NCBI RefSeq assembly: GCF_004341625.1
Contig: NZ_SLZG01000001.1
Location: forward strand, 496,001-560,000
DNA length: 64,000 nucleotides
Reading direction: 5' to 3'
From: Rhizobium sp. BK376
Lineage (GTDB): Bacteria > Pseudomonadota > Alphaproteobacteria > Rhizobiales > Rhizobiaceae
Below are positions 9,480-18,124 of this stretch, piece by piece. Position 1 is the stretch's first letter. Each line of letters opens with the position of its first letter. The notes below the pieces were generated by a model. The model was not told where the DNA came from, did not search any database, and saw only the letters and a program-made list of their open reading frames with translations. A program made the position numbers and the translations under genes.

Positions 9480-9515
9480 GAAAACGAAACTGGCCCGGGT
9501 GGGAGACCGGGCCAG
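9480..9515 (-). terminator. Terminator of porin 1
   Basis: On the minus strand the 9-bp stem CTGGCCCGG/CCGGGCCAG (9490-9498 with 9507-9515) is followed by a T-rich tail (complement of 9480-9489). Confidence 0.7.
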
Positions 9516-9552
9516 CCTTGATTGATCGGAGGTTAATCAGATCAACTTGATA

Positions 9553-10623
9553 TTAGAAGTTACGCTGGAAGCGGATTTCGCCAGCCCAGGTGTCTTCGTT
9601 CAGGCTGTCGTAGTTGACGTAGGTGACTTCCGGCTCGATGGTCAGGCCCTTAACCGGGGTGAACTTCACGTTCGTCGTAGCTTCGAAGGTCTTCAGGTCG
9701 TTGTAAGCGAGCTGAACGTTCCACTTGAGCTTGTCGTTAAGCGGAACGCCAACGCCACCCCAAACTGCCCAGTCGCCCCAGCCTACACCAGCGCCGCCAG
9801 CAGCAGCGTACTTGTTCAGCTTGTCGCCCTCGGTGTTCCAGCCGCCCATGACGAAGGCCTGAACGCCAGCGATGTTGGCGTCGAGGCGAGCCTTGATAGC
9901 GCCTTCTTCGACAACCGAATCGTAGCCGCCAACAACCTTGAAGCCGAACTGCTTGGTCGTGTAGCCGAAGCCGAGGACGCCGTCCGGAGCGTAGTGGTTG
10001 GAGCTGTCTTCGCCGTTAACGCCCTTTGCGCCAGCGCCGGAGTTGTTGTCTTCAACCGAAGCTACAGCCGTGAAGCCGTTGCCAGCGTCGTAAGTGTAGG
10101 TGATCTGGTTCAATTCGTCGGTCGAGTTGATACCGTATTCGATCACGTCGTCGTTGATGACGTCGCCGGCGTAGCCGAGGTAGGACGAATACTGCGAGTC
10201 AGCCTTACCAACCAGGAAGCCGCCGAGGCTGATGTTGCCCCAGAGGAGCTTTACAGTCGTGGCATTGCCTTCGCTCCAGTCGAAGCGATAGGTCTGGTCG
10301 GTCTTCAGAGCACCCCATTCCGTGTCGGTAGCGGTGTCCATGCTGAACTGGTTACGCGTATGCCAGAAGGTACCACGGCGATATGCGGACTGGCCCTCAA
10401 CAGCGTAAGCGTTACCCCAGGTACCTTCGGTACGGATGTAACCGCCGAACTTAAGGCAGGTCTCGGTACCAGGAATGTAGAAGTAGCCAGCGCCGTAGGC
10501 ATCGCAGATGCGAACGTATTCGAGCGGCTCCGGCTCGGCAGCAACAACAGCGTCGGCTGCATGAGCACCGGATACTACTGCCAGAGCGGCAGCGGAGCCG
10601 AGAAGAAGGCTCTTGATGTTCAT
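9553..10623 (-). CDS. ropA: Outer-membrane porin (RopA/Omp2b type), copy 1
   Basis: A 356-residue alphaproteobacterial porin (Porin_2 family), a 16-strand outer-membrane barrel for small solutes. The signal peptide MNIKSLLLGSAAALAVVSG ends at AHA, followed by the mature start EPLEYVRICDAYGAGYF. A conserved Cys pair (CDAYG...TETC) is probably a disulfide. The terminal residue is Phe (FQRNF), the assembly signal for outer-membrane barrels. GGAG precedes the start. Compared with copies 2 and 3 this protein lacks the Cys-containing loop before the GDWAVWGG segment (it has AAAGGAGVGWGDW instead). It is one of three tandem paralogs on this strand. Confidence 0.95.
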   Translation of the reverse strand: MNIKSLLLGSAAALAVVSGAHAADAVVAAEPEPLEYVRICDAYGAGYFYIPGTETCLKFGGYIRTEGTWGNAYAVEGQSAYRRGTFWHTRNQFSMDTATDTEWGALKTDQTYRFDWSEGNATTVKLLWGNISLGGFLVGKADSQYSSYLGYAGDVINDDVIEYGINSTDELNQITYTYDAGNGFTAVASVEDNNSGAGAKGVNGEDSSNHYAPDGVLGFGYTTKQFGFKVVGGYDSVVEEGAIKARLDANIAGVQAFVMGGWNTEGDKLNKYAAAGGAGVGWGDWAVWGGVGVPLNDKLKWNVQLAYNDLKTFEATTNVKFTPVKGLTIEPEVTYVNYDSLNEDTWAGEIRFQRNF

Positions 10624-11105
10624 AGTAACTCCAGTTCTTAAAATAATTAGGTATGAGAATTGGCGTCTGCTTTGACGTACCTACCCTACCCCGGTTCAAT
10701 GGATCCCTTGCGGGAGAACCAAGACGCTCCGGCCTTGTTTCCGAAGCTGAAATTACAGATCGAATTTTACAGAGCAATATCAACGGCAGACTATAGCGTC
10801 ATATGACAGCGCGTTTGGAATATCGCGTTGCACAAAAAACACGTCACATAATTGTCACAAATAGAGAATGATAAGATATACTTAGTATCTAAGTCTAAAA
10901 ACTGGAATATTGGGAAATAATATTGCACATAAATCGATTATATGCTTCTGTAGCACCTCAATATATACTTTTATACTACATTAGTATTTAATACTAAGCT
11001 AATTTATCTATTTCTTATTTATTGGCCAATTCGACTGCACGTGGGAGTGATTCTCGAAGAGAGTTCTCGATCGACGAAGAGTGTTCGCAAGCGACAAGGC
11101 ACAGA
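10624..11105. other. AT-rich upstream region of porin 1
   Basis: No gene was found. From about 10790 to 11040 the sequence is markedly AT-rich compared with its surroundings (runs such as TATATACTTTTATACTAC). This suggests a promoter or regulatory zone for porin 1, possibly bound by an AT-preferring regulator such as the rhizobial Ros/MucR type; that last point is inference. Confidence 0.5.
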
Positions 11106-11137
11106 CCAAAAAAAAGCCCGGCTCGAAAGCCGGGCTT
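11106..11137. terminator. Strong terminator of porin 2 (usable in both directions)
   Basis: A 10-bp stem AAGCCCGGCT/AGCCGGGCTT with a CGAA tetraloop (11114-11137) is flanked by eight A on the left and TTTTC on the right. It ends minus-strand transcription from porin 2 and could also act for plus-strand transcripts. Confidence 0.85.
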
Positions 11138-11161
11138 TTCCATTGGCCGAAGCCAACGATA

Positions 11162-12250
11162 TTAGAAAGTACGTTCGAAGCGGAGGATACCGGAAACGGT
11201 GTCGTCGCTGATGTAGTCGTAGTGAACGTAGGTGATTTCCGGCTCGACGAGCAGGCCCTTAACAGGGGTGAACTTCAGGTTCGTCGTAGCTTCGAAGATC
11301 TTGCTGTCGCTGTAAGCGAGCTGCAGGTTCCACTTGAGCTTGTCGTTGAACGGAACGCCAACGCCACCCCAAACAGCCCAGTCGCCGATGCCGCACTGGG
11401 CTTCGTTAACAGTACCGTCCTTGGTGCAAGCAGAAACGTTCTGGTTGGTGCCGGCATACTTGTTCAGCTTGTCGCCGTCCGTATTCCAGGTACCCATCAA
11501 GAAGGCTTCTACGCCACCGAACTTGGCATCGAAGCGAGCCTTGATAGCGCCTTCTTCGACGATCGAGTCGTAACCGCCAACAACCTTGAAGCCGAACTGG
11601 CCGGTCGAGTAGCCGAGACCAGCGACGACGTCAGGAGCGTAGTGATCCGAGCTGTCTTCGCCGTTCGCGCCGGTAGCGCCAGGGCCAGAGTTGCTGTCTT
11701 CCAACGAGATCACGCCCGTGAAACCGGTACCGGAATCATAGTTGTAGGTGATCTGGTTCAGTTCGTACGGGCCGTCATAGATCACGTCGTCGTTGATGAC
11801 GTCGCCGGCGTAACCAACGAACTGGTTGAAGTAGGAGTCCGTCTTACCGACGAGGAAGCCGCCGAGGCTGATGTAGGACCACAGCAGGTTGGTGCTGGTG
11901 GCGTTGCCGTCATTCCAGTCCCAACGGATGATGGTTTCCGTCTTCAACGCACCCCATTCGGTGTCGGTCGCGGTGTTGACGTTCAACTCAGCACGGGTGT
12001 GCCACTTGGTGCCCAGGCTGCTGTCCGGGTTGTAAGCGTCGTACCACTGACCTTCGGTACGAACCTTGCCGCCGATCTTGAGGCAGGTTTCGGTGCCCGG
12101 GATGAAGAAGTAACCAGCGCCGTATGCGTCGCAGATGCGAACGTATTCCAGCGGTTCTGGCTCAGCAGCAACAACAGCGTCTGCTGCATGAGCGCCAGAT
12201 ACTACTGCAAGAGCAGCAGCAGAGCCGAGAAGAAGGCTCTTGATGTTCAT
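11162..12250 (-). CDS. Outer-membrane porin (RopA/Omp2b type), copy 2
   Basis: A 362-residue porin with the same signal peptide and mature start as copy 1. The start was set at ATG 12250, preceded at once by GGAGGT; an upstream ATG would add four residues. It ends in ERTF, with the C-terminal Phe needed for barrel assembly. A surface-loop-like segment carries a Cys pair (ACTKDG...AQCGIGDW) that copy 1 lacks and copy 3 has in a different form. A hairpin terminator follows directly, so the gene is probably transcribed alone. Confidence 0.95.
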   Translation of the reverse strand: MNIKSLLLGSAAALAVVSGAHAADAVVAAEPEPLEYVRICDAYGAGYFFIPGTETCLKIGGKVRTEGQWYDAYNPDSSLGTKWHTRAELNVNTATDTEWGALKTETIIRWDWNDGNATSTNLLWSYISLGGFLVGKTDSYFNQFVGYAGDVINDDVIYDGPYELNQITYNYDSGTGFTGVISLEDSNSGPGATGANGEDSSDHYAPDVVAGLGYSTGQFGFKVVGGYDSIVEEGAIKARFDAKFGGVEAFLMGTWNTDGDKLNKYAGTNQNVSACTKDGTVNEAQCGIGDWAVWGGVGVPFNDKLKWNLQLAYSDSKIFEATTNLKFTPVKGLLVEPEITYVHYDYISDDTVSGILRFERTF

Positions 12251-12826
12251 ATTGACCTCCAATCAAGTTTCAATCGGATCTGAGAACTTGCCCAAAGGCA
12301 ATTCCCTGCCCCAGCTCCGTGTTTCAAGAAGTCGGACGATCAACGCCCTTGCTTCCGAAGTTGAAAATACAAGACGCCGTCCGTCACGCAATCGACATCT
12401 TGCTAGAACGGGGTGTTTGCCCAAGCCTTCCACAATTCCTGTTGCCGAAAGGACACAAGTCCATCATGCGGCCCGTCGCTTTCTTTATAGTTCGTTAAGA
12501 AAAGCCTTACGCGGCAGGAACTTAACCGGCTTCGGCAAGGGCGGGGCTTTCCATGAGCCGGACGCCAGCACCCTCACCCCCCCTGACTTAAGGGACATCA
12601 TAGCGGCCAAACGGGCCCAGCCGTGCCATCTTCCGACGGGAATTCACGGATCTGAACGCTTGTTGAGGCACGTAAACGCTTTGAAAAGCCGTTCGAGACG
12701 GATCCGATTCGGAGAATCAGCACCCTGTCTGCAACCATCTCGATTAGGCGCTGCCATATGGGCCGATCGACTTGGAAATCATGGTCGTTGGATTTGGCCA
12801 GTTGGGACCAGATAGATAAGCGACGG
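12251..12826. other. Long gap between porin 2 and porin 3
   Basis: About 575 bases hold the upstream region of porin 2 and no convincing gene. Short open frames here have no ribosome binding site or recognisable protein features. A long 5' untranslated region or an unannotated small RNA is possible, but no clear structure was seen. Confidence 0.45.
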
Positions 12827-12855
12827 AAAAAAGGCCCGGAGGGAAACCGGGCCTT
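12827..12855 (-). terminator. Terminator of porin 3
   Basis: On the minus strand a 9-bp stem AAGGCCCGG/CCGGGCCTT (12831-12839 with 12847-12855) is followed by six T (complement of 12827-12832). Confidence 0.8.
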
Positions 12856-12889
12856 CTCTCTTCTCTGATTGGAGGTCAATCTAATCAGG

Positions 12890-13984
12890 TCAGAAGTTGC
12901 GCTCGAAGCGGAGGATACCGGCAACAGTATCGTCGTTGATCGAGTCGTAATGGACGTAGGTCAGTTCCGGCTCGACGAGCAGGTTCTTGACCGGGTTGAA
13001 CTTCAGGTTCGTCGTAGCTTCGAAGATCTTCGAGTCCGTGTAGGCCAGCTGCAGGTTCCACTTCAGCTTGTCGTTGAACGGAACGCCAACGCCACCCCAC
13101 AGAGCCCAGTCGCCCCAGCCGCAAAGCTCGGGACGGTCGGCCGGGCAAGCCGAGCGGTCCTGGTTGGTGCCGGCATACTTGTTCAGCTTGTCGCCATCGG
13201 TGTTCCAGCCGCCCATCAAGAAGGCTTCCACGCCGCCGAACTTGGCGTCGATACGAGCCTTGATGGCACCTTCTTCAACGATCGAGTCGTAACCGCCGAC
13301 AACCTTGAAGCCGAAGTTATCGACCTTATAGCCGAGACCCGCGACAACGTCAGGAGCGTAGTGGTTTTCCTTGTCGTCAGTCCACCAGCCGGCACCGTAG
13401 GAAGCCGAATCCGTGGATGTGGAGTTGCTATCTTCCAGCGAGATCACGCCGGTGAAACCGGTGCCGCTGTCGTAGCTGTAGGTCAACTGGTTCAGTTCGT
13501 ACGGACCGTCATAGATCACGTCGTCGTTGATGACGTCGCCGGCATAACCGATCCACTGGTTATACTGAGAGTCCGTCTTACCGACGAGGAAGCCACCGAG
13601 GCTGATGTAGGACCACAGCAAGTTGGTGCTGGTGGAGCCGCCGTCGTTCCAGTCCCAACGAACGATGGTTTCCGTCTTCAACGGACCCCATTCAGTGTCG
13701 GTCGCGGTGTCGACGTTCAACTCGGCGCGGGTATGCCACTTGGTACCAACCCGGCTGTTCGGATTGTAGGCGTCATACCATTCGCCTTCGGTACGAACCT
13801 TGCCGCCGATCTTGAGGCAGGTTTCGGTGCCCGGGATGAAGAAGTAGCCAGCGCCGTATGCGTCGCAGATGCGAACGTATTCGAGTGGCTCCGGCTCCGC
13901 AGCGACGACGGCGTCGGCTGCATGAGCACCGGAGACTGCTGCGAGTGCAGCAGCGGAGCCGAGAAGAAGGCTCTTGATGTTCAT
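12890..13984 (-). CDS. Outer-membrane porin (RopA/Omp2b type), copy 3
   Basis: A 364-residue porin, more similar to copy 2 than to copy 1 by eye (same KVRTEG, DPYELNQ-like and VGVPFNDKLKWNLQLAY blocks). The start was set at ATG 13984 with GGAG nearby; longer in-frame starts up to 14080 add sequence without signal-peptide character. The loop before GDWALWGG carries a Cys pair (SACPADRPELCGWGDW), matching copy 2 in position but not in sequence. The C-terminus is ERNF. The upstream region contains CGAAGC-N5-GCTTCG (about 14073-14089), a possible leader hairpin. Confidence 0.95.
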   Translation of the reverse strand: MNIKSLLLGSAAALAAVSGAHAADAVVAAEPEPLEYVRICDAYGAGYFFIPGTETCLKIGGKVRTEGEWYDAYNPNSRVGTKWHTRAELNVDTATDTEWGPLKTETIVRWDWNDGGSTSTNLLWSYISLGGFLVGKTDSQYNQWIGYAGDVINDDVIYDGPYELNQLTYSYDSGTGFTGVISLEDSNSTSTDSASYGAGWWTDDKENHYAPDVVAGLGYKVDNFGFKVVGGYDSIVEEGAIKARIDAKFGGVEAFLMGGWNTDGDKLNKYAGTNQDRSACPADRPELCGWGDWALWGGVGVPFNDKLKWNLQLAYTDSKIFEATTNLKFNPVKNLLVEPELTYVHYDSINDDTVAGILRFERNF

Positions 13985-14374
13985 TTTAACTCCAATCTGG
14001 TGTCGATTGGGCATGAGAATTCGCGTCAGAGCGACGCGTCCCCCCCATCCCAGTCCTAGTTCCCTAAACAGACGAAGCACTAAGCTTCGCGTATGATTTG
14101 TGGCCTTATGATCAGCCTATTGCAATATGTACTAAGGCGGACTGAGTGTTCTACAGGGCACAAGTGCGCGCGATGTTGCAAAAAGCACACAAACCGTGAT
14201 CGCGGCGGGGCGACTTCTTTATATTCCCTTAAGATTGAGGAGGATGGCATGCGTTAGCCCGCACTTGCGCGGCGCGTCCGGTTGCCCTTCGAGGGCAGGA
14301 TTCTGTCTGGAATGAAATTAGCCCGGTAAAAGATCAAGCTCAGTTGAAAGGCTGAAATGTCCGGGAAACAAGAA
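13985..14374. other. Upstream region of porin 3
   Basis: No gene was found between the porin 3 start and the tRNA. The stretch holds the small dyad CGAAGC/GCTTCG and an AT-richer segment near 14090-14140 where a minus-strand promoter would be expected. Confidence 0.45.
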
Positions 14375-14464
14375 TGGCGGAGAAGATGGGATTCGAACCC
14401 ACGATACCCTCTCGGGTATACTCCCTTAGCAGGGGAGCGCCTTCGACCACTCGGCCACCTCTCC
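14375..14464 (-). tRNA. tRNA-Ser (anticodon GCU)
   Basis: The minus strand folds as a class II tRNA. A 7-bp acceptor stem GGAGAGG/CTTCTCC (one G-U) is followed by GTGGCCGAGTGGTCGAAGG as the D arm, and the anticodon loop CTGCTAA has GCT at 14430-14428. A long variable arm (TACCC...GGGTA) and the GGTTCGAATCC T loop follow. The 3' CCA is encoded (14377-14375). It decodes AGC/AGU serine codons. Confidence 0.95.
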
Positions 14465-14587
14465 GGTGGGAGCCCTGATAGGGCCATTCGCCGGGATAAT
14501 CAAGTTGCAATTTGCCGGCTGATAAATTTCCCCAAAAGCGACCTTAGACGAGAGGGCGCGAAGCTGCTTTGGTTGGGCAATATCCGA

Positions 14588-15391
14588 TCAATAGCTGGGC
14601 GGTGTCCGATCTTCGTTGACGTCCGCCTGCCGGTAACGGCTGGAAAGGCGTTGGAGCGCTGCCGAGAATTCGGCCACATCCGCTCCGACAGCCACGAAAC
14701 TCGCGCCAAGCTCCAGATAGCGGCGATTGAGCTTTTCGTCGAAGGTCAGGATACCCGCGGGCTTGCCGGCCTTCAAAATAGCAGCGATTCCCTTTTCTAT
14801 GGCCGCCTGGACCTCAGGCGCGCCGAGATTGCCGGGAAAGCCCATGTCCGCAGCCAGATCGGCCGGACCTATGAAGACACCATCGATGCCGTCGATCGCA
14901 GCGATTCGTTCGATATCGGCCATCGCAGCGCGAGTTTCGGCTTGAACGACCAGGCAGATGTCGTCTTTGGCTCTCTCCGCATAGTCGGCGACGGTACCGA
15001 AACGCGAGGCACGCGCGATCATTGCGCCCATGCCTCTGATGCCATCGGGCGGATATCTGACGGCGCGGACCAGCGCCTGCGCCTGTTCGGCAGAATCGAC
15101 CATGGGAATCAGCAGCGAACGGGCGCCGATATCCAGCGCCTGCTTGATCATCCAGGTTTCGCCGACCGGCAGGCGAACCACCACTTCGGACGGCGACCCC
15201 TGCAGCGCCTGGAGCTGCGCCATGATGCTGCGGAGATCATTCGGGCCGTGCTCGCCGTCGACGACGAGCCAGTCGAAACCGGCATAGCCTGCGAGTTCGG
15301 CGGCATAGGCATTGGCCATGGCCAGCCAAAGTCCAATGATCGGGCGGCGGTCGCGCAATGCGGCCTTGAAGCCATTCGGCGGAAGGGTCAT
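14588..15391 (-). CDS. HpcH/HpaI family aldolase
   Basis: A 267-residue class II (metal-dependent) aldolase of the HpaI/GarL type, cleaving 4-hydroxy-2-oxo-diacids to pyruvate and an aldehyde. Landmarks are GLWLAMANAYAAELAGYAGF, the base motif VVDGEHGPND, VVVRLP, the metal-ligand region QAETRAA and the Asp motif FIGPADLAADMG. ATG 15391 was chosen, four bases after the stop of the upstream flavoprotein gene, so the two are probably co-transcribed and translationally coupled. The exact substrate is not predictable. Confidence 0.9.
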   Translation of the reverse strand: MTLPPNGFKAALRDRRPIIGLWLAMANAYAAELAGYAGFDWLVVDGEHGPNDLRSIMAQLQALQGSPSEVVVRLPVGETWMIKQALDIGARSLLIPMVDSAEQAQALVRAVRYPPDGIRGMGAMIARASRFGTVADYAERAKDDICLVVQAETRAAMADIERIAAIDGIDGVFIGPADLAADMGFPGNLGAPEVQAAIEKGIAAILKAGKPAGILTFDEKLNRRYLELGASFVAVGADVAEFSAALQRLSSRYRQADVNEDRTPPSY

Positions 15392-15395
15392 GGGC

Positions 15396-16613
15396 TTATC
15401 CAAGCAAGCTTTTGAGATCGGAGGCGGGGTCGGCAAGGACGGCACGGTCCGGATTGAGGCCGGTTTCCAACAGTTTCTTGCCGGTTACATAGGCACGGGC
15501 GTCGTTGATCGCATCGACGGCGATCAGCTTACCCTCTTTGAAATACCAGACGGAGGCCGAGCCTTCGCGAGAGCCGGCGCGCAGCAGCGTCGAATCATAA
15601 CCCTGGTTGAAGCCGGCGATCTGCAGTTTGACGTCGTACTGATCCGACCAGAACCAGGGGTTCGGATCATAAGCTTCATTGCCGCCGGCGATGATTGCGG
15701 CGGCAGCCTCTGCCTGGTCGACAGCATTCTGCACCGATTCCAGGCGAATTCGCTCGCCGTTCCATGGCAATGCCGCACAATCCCCGACCGCATAGATTGC
15801 TGGATCCGACGTGCGGGCAAGCGAATCGACGACAATGCCGTTTGCGACTTCGAGACCCGCTTCCTTGGCGAGCTGATCGTTCGGCACGACGCCGATACCG
15901 ACAATGACGAAATCGACCTCGATCGTAGAACCATCGGAGAGCTCGGCGGCGGCGACGCGGCCATTGCGGCCGACAAGGTGTTTCAACCCGGTCTTTTCGC
16001 GGATGACCACATCGCGGTCCTGATGGATCACGCGCATGATATCGGCCGTTTCCTTGGCGGCGACACGCTGCAAGATGCGATCGCCCATCTCGATAACGGT
16101 GACCTCGAGGCCGCGATGACGGGCAACGGCCGCAGCTTCCAGACCGATATAGCCGCCGCCTATTATAAGGACTCGGCGCCCCGCCCGCATTTCGCCCGCC
16201 AGGAGATCGGCGTCGCGCTTGTCGCGGGCGACGTAGACCCCGTCGAGATCGCCGCCGACTGCAGCCGGCAGGCTGCGCGGAGTCGAGCCGGTCGCAAGCG
16301 CCAGCGTCTCATATTCAAGCCTGGAGCCATCCTGGGTGATTACGATTTTCTTGTCGCGGTTGATCTGCTCGACCCAGGTGGAGAGGCGAATCTCGACATC
16401 ATTGTCGGCATACCAGTGCTCGGGCCGAAAGAGCAGACGATCAAAGCTCATCTCGCCGAGGAGATATTTCTTGGTAAGCGGCGGACGCTGGTAGGGAAGA
16501 CAATCCTCAGCGCCGATGATGGTGATCGGCCGCGTGTCCTTCAGCGCCCTCAGTTTCGCAGCAAGCGCAAAACCCGCCTGCCCTGCCCCGACGATCACCA
16601 ACCTGCCCGTCAC
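15396..16613 (-). CDS. FAD-dependent ferredoxin/rubredoxin reductase-like oxidoreductase
   Basis: A 405-residue flavoprotein of the family of ferredoxin reductases that serve oxygenases (rhodocoxin/putidaredoxin-reductase type). It has an N-terminal FAD motif (VIVGAGQAGFALA), a second dinucleotide-binding motif for NAD(P)H in the middle (LIIGGGYIGLEAAAVARHRG), and the late FAD motif YAVGDCAALPW, then a C-terminal dimerisation domain. The start is taken as GTG 16613 with AGGAG eight bases upstream; longer starts are possible. It sits upstream of the HpaI aldolase in the same unit. Its electron acceptor is unknown. Confidence 0.88.
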   Translation of the reverse strand: MTGRLVIVGAGQAGFALAAKLRALKDTRPITIIGAEDCLPYQRPPLTKKYLLGEMSFDRLLFRPEHWYADNDVEIRLSTWVEQINRDKKIVITQDGSRLEYETLALATGSTPRSLPAAVGGDLDGVYVARDKRDADLLAGEMRAGRRVLIIGGGYIGLEAAAVARHRGLEVTVIEMGDRILQRVAAKETADIMRVIHQDRDVVIREKTGLKHLVGRNGRVAAAELSDGSTIEVDFVIVGIGVVPNDQLAKEAGLEVANGIVVDSLARTSDPAIYAVGDCAALPWNGERIRLESVQNAVDQAEAAAAIIAGGNEAYDPNPWFWSDQYDVKLQIAGFNQGYDSTLLRAGSREGSASVWYFKEGKLIAVDAINDARAYVTGKKLLETGLNPDRAVLADPASDLKSLLG

Positions 16614-16778
16614 GATCCGCACTCCTATATATAAGGAGAGGTTTCGCCCTTCGGCGAACCTTTCTCCCTCATTGCTGGCAGGCGTAACGCCTCTCCGGGA
16701 AGGCGTCAACCATGGGCGAGTTGTAAGGTAGGATGGGGATGGCTGAGGGCAATAAGCAATTAGCCGGGCAGCTGAAAA

Positions 16779-17897
16779 TCAGCCCGCGATCTCGATCCAC
16801 CGCCTCTCGTGGAAGGATTGCGCCATGGCATGGACAGACTTCTCGATGCGCAACCCGTTGGCAAAATCGACCGTCGATGAAGGCTTGCCTGAAATGGCAT
16901 GGATCAGCTCGTGGCATTCGATGATCTTCAGATCGTTAAAGCCGAGGCCGTGACCGGGTGCGGGAATGAACCGCTCATAGGGATGGTGGTCAGGTGCCGC
17001 CAATATCTTGCGGAAACCCTGTTCCGTTCCCCGCCCGTTTGCCTGGTAGAGTTCGAATTCGTTCATCCGCTCCTGATCATAGGCGATCGAGCCTTTCGAG
17101 CCATAGATCTGCAGAGCGATGCGGCCCTTGCGACCCCAGGCGGCGCGGTTCGCCATCAAAACAGCGGAGATGCCGCCGCCGAGCCGCATCAGAACGCTTG
17201 CCGCATCGTGATTCTCGACCACTCGACGACCGCCCTCCTTCAAGGGACGATCCGCGTAGGGCTTCAACATGTCGGTGATGACAGCCTCGACATGGCCGAA
17301 GAGGAACCAGAGCAGCGACAGCGGATGAACGGCGAAATCATCGAGCGCGCCATAACCGGAAGACAGCTCGCTCTTCCAATAGAAGAGCGCTTCCGGATCG
17401 GCCATGAAATCCTCGTCCATCTCGACACGGACGTGGTTGACGGAGCCGATAGCGCCTTCGCCGATCAGTTGCTTTATGTGCCGCATGATCGGGTTCTGTA
17501 TGTAATTATAGCCGAGGACCGCGACCTTGCCCGAAGCCTCGGCGGCTCCAAGCATGCGTTCGGCGGCATCGTAGGAGGGCGCCATCGGCTTCTCGCACCA
17601 GACATGCTTGCCCGCCTCCAAGGCAGCAATCGCCATTTCGGCGTGGAACTGATTCGGTGTGGTGACCGAAACGACATCGACCTCAGGATCAGCGATGAGG
17701 GCGCGCCAATCGGCCGTTGCCTTCTCGAAGCCGAATTCGGAGCCACGCGCCGCTGCGAGTTCCGCATTGGCTTCGGCGAGATGAACGAGCCTCGGGCGCT
17801 CCACGTCACCAAAGACGGTCTTAACAGCATTCCAGGCCAGGGCATGACATTTGCCCATGTAACCGGTCCCGATCAGACCAACACCCAACGGTTTCAT
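16779..17897 (-). CDS. Gfo/Idh/MocA family oxidoreductase, probably inositol-related
   Basis: A 372-residue NAD(P)-dependent sugar or inositol dehydrogenase. The Rossmann motif is VGLIGTGYMGKCHALAW, the EKP motif (CEKPMAP) holds the conserved lysine, and the C-terminal half is the alpha/beta domain with DFAVHPLSLLWFL containing the catalytic Asp/His pair. GGAGGA precedes the ATG. It is divergent from iolR and next to iolCDEB, so it may oxidise inositol or a related cyclitol, but myo-inositol 2-dehydrogenase activity is not shown by the sequence. Confidence 0.88.
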   Translation of the reverse strand: MKPLGVGLIGTGYMGKCHALAWNAVKTVFGDVERPRLVHLAEANAELAAARGSEFGFEKATADWRALIADPEVDVVSVTTPNQFHAEMAIAALEAGKHVWCEKPMAPSYDAAERMLGAAEASGKVAVLGYNYIQNPIMRHIKQLIGEGAIGSVNHVRVEMDEDFMADPEALFYWKSELSSGYGALDDFAVHPLSLLWFLFGHVEAVITDMLKPYADRPLKEGGRRVVENHDAASVLMRLGGGISAVLMANRAAWGRKGRIALQIYGSKGSIAYDQERMNEFELYQANGRGTEQGFRKILAAPDHHPYERFIPAPGHGLGFNDLKIIECHELIHAISGKPSSTVDFANGLRIEKSVHAMAQSFHERRWIEIAG

Positions 17898-18079
17898 GCA
17901 TATCCTCCTCAAGCCCTCTCCGCTTTAATGCGATTTTTGGAATATTTGGACCGTTTTTACAAGGTGGGATTCTTCGCGCCGATGGCGCAGAGCGCTTGGA
18001 TTTCGCGATTAATCACGATAATTCATATGCTTAAAAATATTCGTGCCGTGACCGTTGAAATCCGCTATGGTCAAAATAT

Positions 18080-18093
18080 GGAATGTTTATTTC
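18080..18093. promoter_or_regulatory. Candidate IolR operator upstream of iolR
   Basis: GGAA-TGTTTA-TTTC differs by one base from the GGAA-N6-TTCC motif I recall being reported for S. meliloti IolR. It lies 32 bases before the iolR start, in the gap shared with the divergent dehydrogenase gene, which fits autoregulation. Confidence 0.45.
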
Positions 18094-18124
18094 ATTGACG
18101 GATGAAATTCGCGAAGGGCCAGCG

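Noticed and set aside
12240..12815. Plus-strand 191-codon frame in the porin gap
   Set aside because: It starts inside the porin 2 signal sequence on the opposite strand and has no family or ribosome site.
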